This document shows, piece after piece, positions 9,137-20,772 of a DNA stretch of 64,000 nucleotides. A program made the translations under genes and the position numbers. This DNA is from Alitta virens. Taxonomy: Eukaryota > Annelida > Polychaeta > Phyllodocida > Nereididae. Positions within the stretch are counted from its first letter, which is position 1. Every line of letters begins with the position of its first letter. The stretch spans positions 41,365,247 to 41,429,246 of the forward strand of contig OW028576.1 in the NCBI GenBank assembly GCA_932294295.1, read 5' to 3'. Under the pieces are notes generated by a model. The model saw nothing but the letters and a program-made list of their open reading frames with translations, was not told the DNA's origin and did no database searches.

Positions 9137-12100
9137 ATGGACAGTATCATTCAGTGGAACTGTCGAGGTTTCAGAGCCAACTTCGATGAAATAGGTTGCA
9201 TGGTCCAAGACTTAAACCCTAGTGTTTTCTGTCTACAGGAAACATTTCTGAAACCTCCAAATAGTTTTAAACTGAGAAACTATCATATGTATAATACATA
9301 TGGCAATATTGCCCACGATAGAGCCACTGGTGGCTCATCAATTTTAGTTAAAAATGGCATCATTCATACCCATATTGCTCTTAACACTAACCTTCAGGCT
9401 ACAGCAGTTCGTCTGAACCTGAATAAAACATTCACCATATGTTCCTTATATATTCCTCCACCCTTTCACCTTACAGCCAGTGATTTGCATAACCTTTACA
9501 ATCAACTGCCTGAACCGCGTCTTATCCTAGGAGATTTTAACAGCCATAACCAATTGTGGGGAAGCACTTCCCACAACAACAAAGGAAAAACCATTGAAGA
9601 TTTTCTCAATGACCACACCCTTTGCTTGTTCAATGATGGTTCACCTACATATCTTCACCCAGGTCATGGAACATTTTCAGCGATAGACCTTAGTATATGT
9701 GATCCAGCGTTATTTCTGGAATTTGAATGGAGAGTATTAGAGGACACTCACGGCAGTGATCACTTTCCTATTGTCCTACAAAACGTAGAAGGTACAAGAG
9801 AAGTGGGTCAACTCCGATGGAAGTTGCATAAAGCGGATTGGACCTCCTTCGAAAAGCACTGCTTAGAAACAATTACTATGTCTCATTATAGGAATTGTAA
9901 TAATCTCGTTGAAGATTTTACTGATGATATTACTGATATAGCCAATAAAACAATACCGATGACAAAAAATAATTCTAAACGAAGTGCAAGACCCTGGTTT
10001 GACGACGAAGTAAGAGAAGCTATTAAAAACCGTAAGAAAGCCCTCAGAATTTTTAAATCACAGCCGACCATCAACAATCTGAATAATTTTAAGTGCCTGA
10101 AAGCCAAAGCGCGTAGAATTGTCAGGCAAAAAAAACGTAGTTGTTGGAGAGACTATGTCTCCAGACTCACTGAAAGAACTCCTAGCAATAAAGTCTGGAA
10201 AATGATTAAGAAGATTGAAGGAAAGAACCTAGCTTCGCATGTAAGCATTCTAGAAGTGAATGGAGAACATCTCTCCTCACCAGAACAAATATCAAACGGG
10301 TTAGGAGAACAGTTTGCGTACAACTCCTCATCGGAGAACTATACGAGAGAATTTCAATGTTATAAGGCTCAAGTTGAGAGATTAACCCTAAATATACAGT
10401 CTGATAACAGCGAAGATTATAACTCCTACATCACCTTAGAAGAACTTCAGAAGGCCATCTTAAAAGCGACTGACTCTGCAACAGGCCCTGATAATATACA
10501 TTATCAAATCTTAAAACACCTACCTCAATCCTCTTTAAAAACATTACTGTATATCTTTAATCAAATTTGGGAGAAGGGATGTCTTCCATCCCTGTGGAAA
10601 CAAGCCACGGTCATCCCAATTCCCAAGCCGGGGAAGGATCATAGTGATCCTATGAATTATCGACCAATAGCCTTAACCAGTTGTCTATGTAAGACAATGG
10701 AGCGAATTATTACTGATAGACTGGTTTGGTTCCTGGAGTCGAACCAGCTTATTACAGAGTTCCAATCTGGATTTCGCCGTCACAGGAGCACATTAGATCA
10801 TTTAGTCAGACTGGAAACTTATGTTAGAGATGCTTTCATTAACAGAGAACACGTAGTAGCCATATTCTTTGACCTAGAAAAAGCTTATGACACTACATGG
10901 AAATATGGAATAATGAAAGATCTCCACGACTTAGGGCTTCGAGGTCGCCTTCCAGTTTTCATCGGATCCTTCCTACAGGATCGCTTCTTTAAGGTCCGAG
11001 TGGGATCAACGATGTCAAGCCCCTACTCTCAGGAGAATGGAGTCCCTCAGGGTAGTATTCTCTCGCCCACCCTCTTTAACGTCAAAATCAACAGTATAGT
11101 AAATTCCATCTCAGAAAATCTCATGTCGTCCCTATATGTTGACGATTTTCTCATTGCATATCGTTCCAGATATATGCCAACCATAGAACGACAACTGCAA
11201 TTAAATTTGAATAGGATTCACAAATGGTCACTCGAAAATGGCTTCAAGTTCTCTAAACAGAAGACAGTTTGTCTGCCTTTCTATTATTTACGATCAAACC
11301 ATCCAGATCCATCACTAATAATTGACAACTGTCAAATAAAAGTGGTGAATGAAACAAAATTTTTGGGTGTACTCTTTGACTCCAAATTGTCTTTCATTCC
11401 GCATATCAAAGCACTGAAAGCAAAGTGCCTGAAATCAATGAACCTCCTTAAAGTAGTGAGCAAATATAATTGGGGTGGGGACACAACGGTCCTCCTTCGT
11501 CTCTATCGAGCAATTACTCGTTCTCGACTTGATTATGGTTCTGTGGTATATGGCTCCGCCAGACCATCTTATCTAAAATGCCTGAATTCTGTACATCATC
11601 AAGGGTTGCGACTAAGCTTAAGAGCTTTTCGTACATCTCCTGTAGAGAGCTTATATGTACTGGCAGGGGAACCTCCACTTTCCCTTCGTCGTATCAAGTT
11701 ATCCATGCAATACATACTAAAGGTAGCTTCAACTCCAACAAATCCAACATATGATGTGATATTTCATCCAAAATACATGCATCATTATGAATCTCGTTCA
11801 AACGCCATTCGACCACTGGGATTACGCATGAAATTCTATCTTGAGGCTGCAAAAATTGATACTACAATCATTGCCGAGACGGAAGTACCACCCATTCCGC
11901 CATGGATTCTCCCAGTCCCGAAAGTTATACTGGATTTGGCAGAGCTTAAGAAAAGCGAAACCAATCCGGTAGACTATCAAAACCTATTTTATAGTATAAG
12001 GTTTAAATACGAATCGTACAAATTTCTATACACAGATGGCTCAAAAATGGAAAGACGAGTAGGCTGTGCTGTCACTTCTTATAAAACCGTTATAGCTGAA

Positions 12101-12820
12101 TGTCGTCTTCCAGACCACTGCTCAATATACACTGCAGAATTAACAGCTATTTACCTTGCCTTAAAGAACATCGAGGACTCAGAATCAGATCGTTATGTTA
12201 TCTGTTCTGATTCCAAATCTGCTCTTCAAGCAATCCAAAATAAACAACTTGATAACCCTGGGATCTTAGATGTTCTTATTAAGTATTTCTATCTTCACGA
12301 ATACAAAGACATAGTATTCTGCTGGATTCCTGGACACGCTGGCATTGAAGGGAATGAAAAAGCAGACCTGGCAGCAAAAAGGGCTCTTACAAAAGAGATA
12401 ACTGATTTTACCATTCCATACACTGATTTTAAAATGACTATAAAATCTTTTATCATGTCTTGCTGGCAAAGACAATGGAATGAATGTAATAACAACAAGT
12501 TGCATTCAATCTTACCTTGCATTCAAAATAAAATACCGAGTAGGTTCAATACTCGCAAAGATCAAGGAATATATCACAGATGCCTCATAGGACATTCAAG
12601 ACTTACACATTTACACCTTTTAGTCAATGAACCGGCACCGGTATGCCAGAGTTGTCGGCGCTCCCTAACAATCAAACATATTTTATTAGATTGCATCCAC
12701 TTACAACGCATTAGAAGACCTCTGTTTCAAGCTACTACCTTACAACATCTCTTTACTAGATATCCAACCCAGACAATTATTGATTTTTTATATGCTTCTG
12801 GTTTCTACTACCAAATATAG
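9137..12820 (+). CDS. Retrotransposon ORF2: APE endonuclease, reverse transcriptase, RNase H
   Basis: A 1227-residue polyprotein that nicks target DNA and copies the element RNA by target-primed reverse transcription. The N-terminal AP-like endonuclease (about 1-225) shows QWNCRG, CLQETF, LILGDFNSHN and the closing SDHFPIV. The reverse transcriptase (about 470-760) shows NYRPIALTSC (~507), FFDLEKAYD (~577), NGVPQGSILSP and catalytic YVDD (~667). An RNase H domain (about 960-1090) shows YTDGSK, YTAELTAI, SDSKSAL, then WIPGHAGIEGNEKADLA, which gives all four acidic residues. A CxxC..H....C finger (CQSC...HILLDC) lies near 1169-1185. Length and motif set are complete, so the enzyme is predicted functional. 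Confidence 0.93.
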   Translation: MDSIIQWNCRGFRANFDEIGCMVQDLNPSVFCLQETFLKPPNSFKLRNYHMYNTYGNIAHDRATGGSSILVKNGIIHTHIALNTNLQATAVRLNLNKTFTICSLYIPPPFHLTASDLHNLYNQLPEPRLILGDFNSHNQLWGSTSHNNKGKTIEDFLNDHTLCLFNDGSPTYLHPGHGTFSAIDLSICDPALFLEFEWRVLEDTHGSDHFPIVLQNVEGTREVGQLRWKLHKADWTSFEKHCLETITMSHYRNCNNLVEDFTDDITDIANKTIPMTKNNSKRSARPWFDDEVREAIKNRKKALRIFKSQPTINNLNNFKCLKAKARRIVRQKKRSCWRDYVSRLTERTPSNKVWKMIKKIEGKNLASHVSILEVNGEHLSSPEQISNGLGEQFAYNSSSENYTREFQCYKAQVERLTLNIQSDNSEDYNSYITLEELQKAILKATDSATGPDNIHYQILKHLPQSSLKTLLYIFNQIWEKGCLPSLWKQATVIPIPKPGKDHSDPMNYRPIALTSCLCKTMERIITDRLVWFLESNQLITEFQSGFRRHRSTLDHLVRLETYVRDAFINREHVVAIFFDLEKAYDTTWKYGIMKDLHDLGLRGRLPVFIGSFLQDRFFKVRVGSTMSSPYSQENGVPQGSILSPTLFNVKINSIVNSISENLMSSLYVDDFLIAYRSRYMPTIERQLQLNLNRIHKWSLENGFKFSKQKTVCLPFYYLRSNHPDPSLIIDNCQIKVVNETKFLGVLFDSKLSFIPHIKALKAKCLKSMNLLKVVSKYNWGGDTTVLLRLYRAITRSRLDYGSVVYGSARPSYLKCLNSVHHQGLRLSLRAFRTSPVESLYVLAGEPPLSLRRIKLSMQYILKVASTPTNPTYDVIFHPKYMHHYESRSNAIRPLGLRMKFYLEAAKIDTTIIAETEVPPIPPWILPVPKVILDLAELKKSETNPVDYQNLFYSIRFKYESYKFLYTDGSKMERRVGCAVTSYKTVIAECRLPDHCSIYTAELTAIYLALKNIEDSESDRYVICSDSKSALQAIQNKQLDNPGILDVLIKYFYLHEYKDIVFCWIPGHAGIEGNEKADLAAKRALTKEITDFTIPYTDFKMTIKSFIMSCWQRQWNECNNNKLHSILPCIQNKIPSRFNTRKDQGIYHRCLIGHSRLTHLHLLVNEPAPVCQSCRRSLTIKHILLDCIHLQRIRRPLFQATTLQHLFTRYPTQTIIDFLYASGFYYQI

Positions 12821-12905
12821 ATAATCAATCTTAACCTAGAGAGCCTCTACATAGCCCACTCAGGTGCTGATGAGGCGTTAAACAATAACTCACACACACA
12901 CACAC

Positions 12906-15734
12906 ACCTTGGAAGGTCACATTGTCAGGCATCTAGTTCGAGAGGACAGAAGGAAGATGAATGAGAAGTACTGCCACAATAGGTGCATGCATTGACAGGC
13001 CTGCCTGAAAAGATGTTATTGTGGAGAATTGTGTCACACACAGACCAATCAATGCAAATGTTGCTGTACCTCAATCATGCTGCAGCGCATAGCGCAAACT
13101 TGCAGTGGTAGTCATAAAACCGGATCCAGGGTGACGAGCTGCCATATTAACAATTGCAACCTAGGGCGGGGGCTTAGCTCATAGGTAGCGCTCTGGGCTT
13201 CAAACTGCTGGGTCCCGGGTTCGATTCCCGGTCGAGCCTAAGTTGGGTGGCTGTTTCATCCTTCGTCTCATTGCCATGGTCTCTGCCTGTCCTAATTAGC
13301 CCAACTGGTGCAGAAATACAGGACGTAAAGCCCTAATCACCCACCCACCCACGATTGCAACCTCATACAAATCAAGCTCTGGGCTTCTGTGGGGGTAAGC
13401 AGAGCACATGACAGCCTTGTAAGTTGCGAAGGTCTCAGTGAACTGAGCAATTGTCAATGGCTTGTTTGGGGCACGCATATCTCTTGCATTATCAGCAGAC
13501 TGGGCCCTTTCTGAATTGTCCCCAGAACTCCTGAAGTAGGGAATTAAAAGGGCTGCAAGGTTGACATCCCTACCTTGGATAATTGAGTTCCTCAAGGCAG
13601 GAGAAATGGTGATGGCCTCTGGTATAGATTGCGAAGTGTATCCAAACCTTGAACATGTGGCACTGGGCCGAGGTCAAACTTACAGTTTTAGACCACCCTA
13701 GAGGATACTGACAGTAACAACAAAGATTATTATGCGCAGGCTTACACTTTTATTTACAATAATCTTATTAACAAACTGAAGAACCCTTAAACAACTATTG
13801 CATAACTTCAGCTTCTATAATATAAGCTGTACTAGTCCAAACCGCTTTTGACTATTCCCTACAATGGTAATTACATTCGTTACATATATACATATAAATA
13901 TCATTCAATTGACAATGCAATTTGAATTTGATACATGTGTCAAGTACATAAATATACAAAGGAAGTGCAAGAAGTTCCACACATTAAGAAACTACACGTC
14001 ACCACAACATTTTATGTATCATTTGTCATATTTATTGTACAAAGGAAACATGAAGCATATGAAGTCAATAATTTGTGCATATAATTACTTCATATATATA
14101 TATACATATATATAGATTAACATATGGATAACTCTGAAAACCTTGTGTTAGCATACAAAAATTGGACGAACCTGATTTCATACCAGGATTAATCTCTGAA
14201 GTTTTAGACCAGTTGCCATTAGCCTGCCAACACTTAGCTACTAAGATGAATCCTTGCAATTAATAGATGATATTATTATGTTAGATATATTATTTATTTC
14301 AAAGACATAATTTGTAATTGTGTGGTCTTTTCTGAAAAAGAAATCGTTTATTAGCATATACATATGAATACTCCGCAGTTTGTTGTTTGTCATGGTTTGT
14401 TTTTTGAGGTTTTCGTCTTTTGTGCTTTGTGTCATGACCAGGGTCCTTATCCCTCAAATCAGTTCTAAGTAGGTGTTTTGATGTTCCTTTCTTTGACTTC
14501 CCACAGGAACACCACCACAAGCACCTTCTTCTTGTTGATCATCACTCCTGGAAATCAGAATAAGAAATGTTGACTCCAAGTACATCAGGGCTTTGCTAAT
14601 ACAAGAGAAAGTTCTGACCTTTTTTATTCATACAGACTATTATAATTGACAGAGACACATGATTTTTGCAGCAAATTCATGTAATATATATTTTATATAC
14701 AAAATTTCTGCTCATTCTGATAAAGTAAAACATATTTTCTGTAGCCATGGAAAGAAGTCTTTGAGGTATGCAGATCAGGCGTCACATTGATAAATAAGAA
14801 TCACACGTCACATCTAAAAAAAATTACATATCTAATCGACTAGTGCCACTGAAATTTTTCAAGACATAAATTGTCAAAGCAAAGTATACACTACTGAATA
14901 CCATAAATAAATAAAAGAATGGAAAATAAAATAAAATAAAAGATTTACACCTATAGTCTTTTAAGTATGCAAAAAAGAAAATAATACAATCATATTCAAT
15001 CAACTGTAACCTTCAGAAATGCTTTGTATATGTTAATTCCTCATAATAAAATTCAATAAGTTAATCAACTTTCTAAAACTATGTAAATAAGTATCAGACT
15101 GGAATCTCCACTAGGTGCAACTCTAGATTTTGAATTTTTTACCAATAGACCACAATATGTGCTCAAAAGCCTAAAAAAATCAAGTATTTTGACTTTAAAA
15201 ACTGGAGCTACACAGAGGTGTGTTCTGTCCCCCATTCTCTTTGTGCTCTAAAAGGTTAAGGTGGGGTTTATAGTCTGCTATCAGCCTGGTAGGTGCATGT
15301 AGCTCTCAACCGACTTCACACGGTAACTTCCGTTGACAGGCTCTGTTCTCCCTGGAACTTTCTCAACTCCCTGGGGAGCATACAGCTGTCACATCATGCT
15401 GCGCCATCACTGAGCAATCCTCTGCCATTTCAGCCTATAGCCAACCTCCCCATTTACACCTGGGTGGAGTGAAAGAGAGGTTGAAGGAGGATCTGCTCAG
15501 TTCCTCCATGCTGTGCCTGGGTTTGAACCCACGACCATATGCATCCACTAGGCCAGGACACCCACTCTATACAAATGACCTGGCATGTAACACTCAACTT
15601 GTATCATCAAATATGCTGATGACACAAACAGACGTGAGATACATTGCGGGGAAAAATCTGTCTGTCTCCTTGTCGGGTGACTAGTTAGTTCCAAAAGTCA
15701 TTATGAGGCAGTGCTTTGTCTGTCACACATTATA
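12906..15734 (-). repeat. Gag-like retroelement unit, copy D (longest)
   Basis: Begins ACCTTGGAAGGTC directly after the LINE tail. Minus-strand gag-like remnants lie at 13595-13351 and about 13162-12918, split by SINE copy 6. It continues past the (AT)n at 14090-14115 into sequence shared with 1937-3230. It carries two blocks missing from copy A (about 14826-15101 and 15229-15370). Confidence 0.75.
13163..13350 (+). mobile_element. tRNA-derived SINE, copy 6, single tail
   Basis: Same insertion point as copies 2 and 4 (flanks ACAATTGCAACCT and ACGATTGCAACCT), but with only one 3' tail. The tail duplication in A and B therefore came after the insertion that D shares. Confidence 0.87.
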
Positions 15735-15873
15735 GGGCGGGGGCCTAGCTCAGAGGTAGCGCTCTGGGCTTCCAACCGCTGGGTCCCGGGTTCGATTCCC
15801 GGTCTAGCCTAAGTTGGATGGCTGTTTCATCCTTCGTCTCATTGTCATGGTCCCTGCCAGTCCTAATTAGCCC
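15735..15873 (+). mobile_element. tRNA-derived SINE, copy 7, tail truncated
   Basis: Full tRNA-like head (TAGCTCAGAGGTAGCGCTCT and GGTTCGATTCC) and middle, but the sequence breaks off after CCTAATTAGCCCA and lacks the ACCC tail. It follows the end of copy D. Confidence 0.8.
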
Positions 15874-16343
15874 ATAAGTGTTCATAATGTCGTAAATGCC
15901 ATAAATGAATGTTCAACCTACAATTAACACAAAAAACTTGTGAGTTAGGATATATTACAATGATTGACCGTAAATATGGTAGTGACATTATTATAGATCT
16001 AGAAAGGTTGCAATCCTTTAATGTACAGATAAACTGGCTTGTGCGGACACACAAAATAAAGTTACACATGTGGTCCCTTTGCTTGACAAAACATTACATT
16101 ACTGCAAATTCCTAATCAATAGACACATCAAATGAATCCACAGGATCACTGCTACATAATATACAAAACATGAAGATAACTTTATACAATTACATCTGAT
16201 ATAAGTAACATTTAAGACTACTCACAACATTCAGCAAACTCTGAGCACATGTCATGAAACTTCCTGTCAACTATATGTTGTGACAAACCACCAGGGGGCA
16301 GGGTAACACCCCCAGTACAGTGACCTCTGGGGTACTGCAAGGA
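15874..16343. other. Intergenic stretch, nothing recognised
   Basis: AT-rich sequence between a SINE and a BEL/Pao fragment. Short overlapping ORFs on both strands (about 68 codons each, near 15863-16115) overlap one another and show no family features. I see no gene or repeat boundary here. Confidence 0.5.
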
Positions 16344-16885
16344 ACTATGATCTGTCCCTTACACCGGCCCCATAAATGTCGACCCTAAAATTTACCATCT
16401 CTTCAATATGGACAGATCAATTCAATTATCAAATAAACAAACAAAGACACAATCAACATGAAGTGACAATAACAAGTGGGCATCTAAAAAACACTAACGC
16501 CCGAAACTATCTATGTGTTTTAACGTTATAAGTGTAATGGCTTCTGCAATAGATATGTCCTACGTAACACTATCGGCCATTCCCTCTAACAGGTAAACGC
16601 CTAGTATTGAACAGACTTGTACCAACTGAGCTCCTTCAAGCAAACTCAACTTTGTCACAGGTCTGACAACTGAGGTATGTGGCGTCCGTATGCGAACGCT
16701 CCTCACCAGCCCATCTTGTCCAGGAAATGTCTCTATCACCCTTCCCAATTGCCACAATCCCCGATGGTTCGGGTCAATATGAAGAACCATGTTGCCCTCC
16801 TTGACATTGCGCATCACTTCCTTCCACTTGGTTTCGCTCCTGCAGAAGTGGTAGATATTCTTGAGTCCATCTCTTCTAGAAATGA
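16344..16885 (-). pseudogene. BEL/Pao DUF5641-like domain, second copy
   Basis: Matches 3225-3770 closely. The minus-strand frame 16817-16560 encodes the terminal BEL/Pao pol domain (MRNVKEGNMVLHIDPNHRG, then GLVRSVRIRTPHTSVVRP). The integrase part is missing: similarity stops near 16885, inside the part upstream of DUF5641. It is a truncated relic. Confidence 0.8.
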
Positions 16886-17099
16886 TTTCCTACATCTCGG
16901 CATCCATAGTGCGAAGGTGCACCAGCATCATCAATGATTCACCATCCCTCTCCCAACTTATCATTTTCATTAACACTGACATTACATTAGTGACTGTACC
17001 TATATACATCTGCAATGTCATTACTAAAGAGTCTTAAAATTATCATGGTTTGAATTTTTGAAATTTTGTTCATTTGTTTATTAACTAGGGTGTGGCCCT
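16886..17099. other. Unassigned AT-rich spacer
   Basis: Begins where BEL/Pao similarity stops and ends at the minisatellite. No coding or structural signal was recognised. Confidence 0.5.
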
Positions 17100-17350
17100 T
17101 GATACTAAATTGTATTAACGAAATGCTAAATTGTAAAAATGATTTACTAAATTGTACAAATAATATAATAATTGAAGAAACAAACAACACACAATTTAGT
17201 TAATTTTACAAACGATATAGCAAATTGCACAAACAATATAATAAATTGTCTAAACAATATAATAAATAGTACAAAAGATGTAGCAAATTGTACAAACAAT
17301 AAAAAAATTGTTTAAACAATTTAGTATATTGTACAAACAATTTAGTGAAT
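17100..17350. repeat. AT-rich minisatellite, imperfect ~24-bp monomer
   Basis: About ten degenerate copies of a short unit with the core AAATTGTACAAACAATATAAT. Both the core and its reverse complement (TTGTTTAAACAA, ATTGTACAA) occur, so the repeat is rich in small palindromes. Confidence 0.75.
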
Positions 17351-17499
17351 CATATGCAGTTTATTTGAATCTGTATTAGTTTAGATGCTATCAGGAAGGA
17401 GGTCTGTGTGATGTTTTCTAAAGTAAATCCTAAGAAAGCGACATGTTTTGCTAATATCCCTCCAAGATTACTGCAAGACAGGAGTCAAAATTTAGTCAA

Positions 17500-19197
17500 A
17501 ACTTTTATGACAAACTAGCTGGTTGTTTGTCTGCCTATAGGAAGAAGTATAATACTCAGTTTTGGTCAGGGCAATTGAAGACTGAAAGTTTGCGCCAGAT
17601 CAAGGCAAATATTGTGTTGCTATGCTTATGGATTTGAGTAAGGCATTCGATGTAATACCTCATGGATTGTTAGTAGCCAAGCGACATGCGTATGGTTTCC
17701 AGAGATTGCATTAACCTTATCTGGAATTACCTTTATGATTGACATCTAAGAACAAAAGTTTATCATGCCTGAAGTAGTTGGAATACGATTAGGAAAGATG
17801 TCCCCCAAGGCTCTATTTTGGGGCTGACATAATTCCATATTTTTATACATGACATGTTATACTGTGTGAAAGATTATGGTATCTACAATTAGGCAAATGA
17901 TAATACTGTGTCTCGTATACATCTGATTTTGCTGTAGAATTAATCATTGCTAATTCTGCTCTGAATCACAAAATCCCAGTAATTGCATGTGATGCAAAAT
18001 GCCATGAACATTGACTCTTCGGTAATGAAATGCAATGTTGAATAATGTTGTAAGACACTGGGTACTAGTCATGATGTACCAAATAATAGCAATGCTAAAT
18101 CTCACCGCATGAAGACATGTAAAACTCTTGATGTCCATTGTATGACATACACCCTCAATGAACTGCTTTTGGTGAGGGACAGAGAGATGCACTGCATGTT
18201 GACAATTGATGAAGTGAACAAACTCATATTTCTGTAAATTAAACTATATATATTTTTTTTTATTCATGTGTAAACAAATTTCAATTTTGTTGTAAATAAA
18301 GCATTTTCTGTGTGCCATTGGGTTTAAAATAAAAATGATATATATATATATATATATAATCATTGAATTATGTGGTGACAAGATCACAGAATGGTTTACG
18401 AAACATGTTATGCAAGTAAATTCTGATAAATATCAGGCCATTGTATTGGGTAACAAGGTTGATCAGCCAGATAAATTAACTGTCAAAGGAGTGTCAAATG
18501 TGTAAAAAAAAGCTCTTGGGTGTAGAAATTGATAACCAGATAGTTTTTGAAAAATGTGTATCAGCAATTTGTAAAAAAAAGCAAGTGGACAAATTAATGT
18601 GATGGTGAGATTAAGCATTGTCCTATATACAGAGGTGAAGGAAGCTATTTTTTCATCATTTATAGATAGATAGATAGATCGATACTTTATTTTGATGGAA
18701 TGGTACACAAATTATTATACAGTAGGACAATTACATGATGTTAACTATGAATTTTAATCTGTTATAAATATAAGTCCATCAGGAAACCACCTAAGCTTTA
18801 GCTGTAATGGTGGCACCTTCAATAAAAAGAAAGAAAATTAAATTAAGATTAAACAAAAATAATTATGCTATTATTATAAGTTATATACTGTAACATGGAT
18901 AGATTTTTTTTTTACAAAAATTTAATAATGATTATGTTATGACATGAAAGGGATGATTATAAGAAGCACTTTCAGTGGTATGGGTGCTTAGTGGTCAAAC
19001 CAACATCAAGAAGTTAGAGCTACTTCAGTATCGTGCACTGAAATTTTGTTTACAATGATTTCGAGACATCCTATACTGATTTGTTAAAAAAAGGTAATAA
19101 TACGGCTGTATCAGTGTACCTTAAATACTTACTTTGTACTGTAGTTCATAAATGTGTGAATAGGATGGCACCTGATCATCTATGTTCAATTTTTCAA
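17500..19197 (+). pseudogene. Decayed non-LTR retrotransposon RT remnant (older LINE)
   Basis: Broken plus-strand frames match a LINE reverse transcriptase. The catalytic-A region reads LMDLSKAFDVIPHGLL (about 17625-17670), followed by KDVPQGSILG (about 17790-17820) and a degraded ADD-box. The thumb-like part reads EWFTKHVMQVNSDKYQAIVL (about 18390-18450) and the downstream region contains NDFETSYTDLLKKGNN (about 19050-19100). Stops and frame changes are frequent. AT-rich DNA interrupts it at about 17940-18360, and a (GATA)n-associated segment at about 18660-18960. A young I/Nimb copy cuts it at 19198. The motif spacing suggests a CR1/Jockey-group or related clade; the clade is not certain. 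Confidence 0.75.
18660..18960. repeat. (GATA)n-tailed insert inside the old LINE
   Basis: A TAGATAGATAGATAG run followed by CGATACTTTATTTTGATGG and AT-rich sequence lies between two parts of the decayed RT reading. It looks like the 3' end of another retroelement in minus orientation. Its far boundary is only approximate. Confidence 0.4.
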
Positions 19198-19350
19198 GCC
19201 CTCGAAGGTCCTGGGCCTCCACGCGGCGAGGGTGGAAACACTTGGGGTGAAGTCCTCTATCCCCAGTGGCTAAAACAGGACCGTGCGCATTGCACAAGCT
19301 GCTCCGGCTTTACAGGAGGGTGTGTCCCCTACCATACAGGGGAAACAAAA

Positions 19351-20772
19351 ATGAATATGTCCGAATCGACAATTTCAGACCGGCTCGCACGTCCCCCGGG
19401 TGAACAAGGTGCGCGTCCCTCAGCGGTAAACCAGGCTGAGGTCGAAAAATTGGCTACTGGTTCCAGACAAAGTAAACGTTTCCGCTCATCTACAGATGAT
19501 GCCAATCCAAGTACAACTTATGATGTTATATCTACGCCATGGCCTAAGTTTCTTGTTGTTACTGGCAGTGACGATGGGTTTTCCCGTCTCTCAGCCATAA
19601 CAATTTGTCGAACGTTGAAAGAAAGTATTGGTTTCGTTGAAAATACGAGAAGGCTCAGGAGTTCATCCTTGCTGGTGCAGGTTGCCCACAAGGACCAATC
19701 GTTAAAATTGCTGGAGCTGAGGGCCTTTGCGGGTACCCCTGTAAAGGTGGAGCCCCATCGGTTCTTCAACTCTTGCAAGGGGGTTGTGACATCTCATGAG
19801 AGCAGTCTCTGCTCCGATGACGAACTGAGGGACTGGCTGAATGACTACAATGTCATCCACATTCACCGCCAGCCCCCCAGATATTCACGACAGCTACTGA
19901 CTCTGACCTTTGATGGCACAGTGTTGCCTGATAGGGTCAGCATAGGGTTCGAGTGGTGTAGGGTACGTCCCTACATCCCGAACCCAAAACCATGTTATAA
20001 TTGCCAGCGATTTGGCCATTTTAGCGGCTCCTGCCGCGCCAAAGCAACCTGCGCCAATTGTGGGTCACGGGAACACGTTCATTCCCGTGACTCACCATGT
20101 CAGAAACAGTCATATTGTGTTAATTGTGGAGGTGATGGGCCTGCCTATCACCGTGGCTGTCCCAAATGGCAGCTAGAGAAAGAGATCCTGAAGTTAAAGA
20201 CCACCAAGGATATCTCCTTTCCCCAAGCACGCCGTATAGCTGAACAGGCTGCTGGGGCAAGTTATGCCTCAGTCCTGTCTCAGATGGCTGGACCTAGATC
20301 TCCTTCACCCAGATCATCGCCCAGGCGAAGGATTGACCTAGATCCTAATTATAATTATTCCAAGGCAGGGCAAAGCTTGCAGAAACATAAACCAGAATCT
20401 AAGACTTCACAGGCAGACGATCACCTCGCAAGAATAAAGCAGCATGCTATAGATGTCGGAAAAGGACATCTTGTAGCTCCATCGGTTAGTGCGTCACAAC
20501 TTAGTGTACCCTCACAGGGTGCACCTTCCGGCGTTGAGTCGGAAGAGATACACCAGCCGATGGAAGAGGAGGCAGGGACTACCACCATCCCTAGGCCTCA
20601 ACGGGAGGGGGCAATTGATAAAAGATCAATTGTTCCCAAAAGACCCCCCCTCATCAGAAAAACACTAGAAAAATCTAGTGCACTGAGCTTCATAACACCA
20701 CCATCTAAGCATGGTGGGGCCCTCAAAAAGATCTTAACACCAAAAGAGGCAGCGACTTTGAAGAAAAAGTGA
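19351..20772 (+). CDS. Retrotransposon ORF1 protein (gag-like, zinc knuckles), copy 2
   Basis: A 473-residue protein, same length and domain plan as 7645-9066: gag-like domain, three Cys/His knuckles (from CYNCQRFGHFSGSC), basic tail. The frame is open upstream to 19081 through the leader and into the older LINE remnant. The ATG at 19351 is chosen because it matches the start in copy 1. Residues about 40-200 differ at many positions from copy 1 (for example VVTGSDD against VITGSDD, RLRSSSLLVQ against RLKNSSLLVQ), while the rest is almost identical. This protein could be made, but ORF2 of the same copy is defective. Confidence 0.85.
   Translation: MNMSESTISDRLARPPGEQGARPSAVNQAEVEKLATGSRQSKRFRSSTDDANPSTTYDVISTPWPKFLVVTGSDDGFSRLSAITICRTLKESIGFVENTRRLRSSSLLVQVAHKDQSLKLLELRAFAGTPVKVEPHRFFNSCKGVVTSHESSLCSDDELRDWLNDYNVIHIHRQPPRYSRQLLTLTFDGTVLPDRVSIGFEWCRVRPYIPNPKPCYNCQRFGHFSGSCRAKATCANCGSREHVHSRDSPCQKQSYCVNCGGDGPAYHRGCPKWQLEKEILKLKTTKDISFPQARRIAEQAAGASYASVLSQMAGPRSPSPRSSPRRRIDLDPNYNYSKAGQSLQKHKPESKTSQADDHLARIKQHAIDVGKGHLVAPSVSASQLSVPSQGAPSGVESEEIHQPMEEEAGTTTIPRPQREGAIDKRSIVPKRPPLIRKTLEKSSALSFITPPSKHGGALKKILTPKEAATLKKK

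Larger units (their letters stand above)
7492..12905 (+). mobile_element. Full-length non-LTR retrotransposon, I/Nimb-like, copy 1
   Basis: About 5.4 kb long, with a 153-base 5' leader starting GCCCTCGAAGGTCC, two non-overlapping ORFs 70 bases apart, and a short 3' UTR ending TGATGAGGCGTTAAACAATA and a (CA)n tail. It is flanked by the 13-bp duplication ACCTTGGAAGGTC (7479-7491 and 12906-12918). Both ORFs are open, so this may be a recently active copy. The I/Nimb placement rests on the ORF2 domain order APE-RT-RNase H plus a zinc-knuckle ORF1. Confidence 0.88.
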
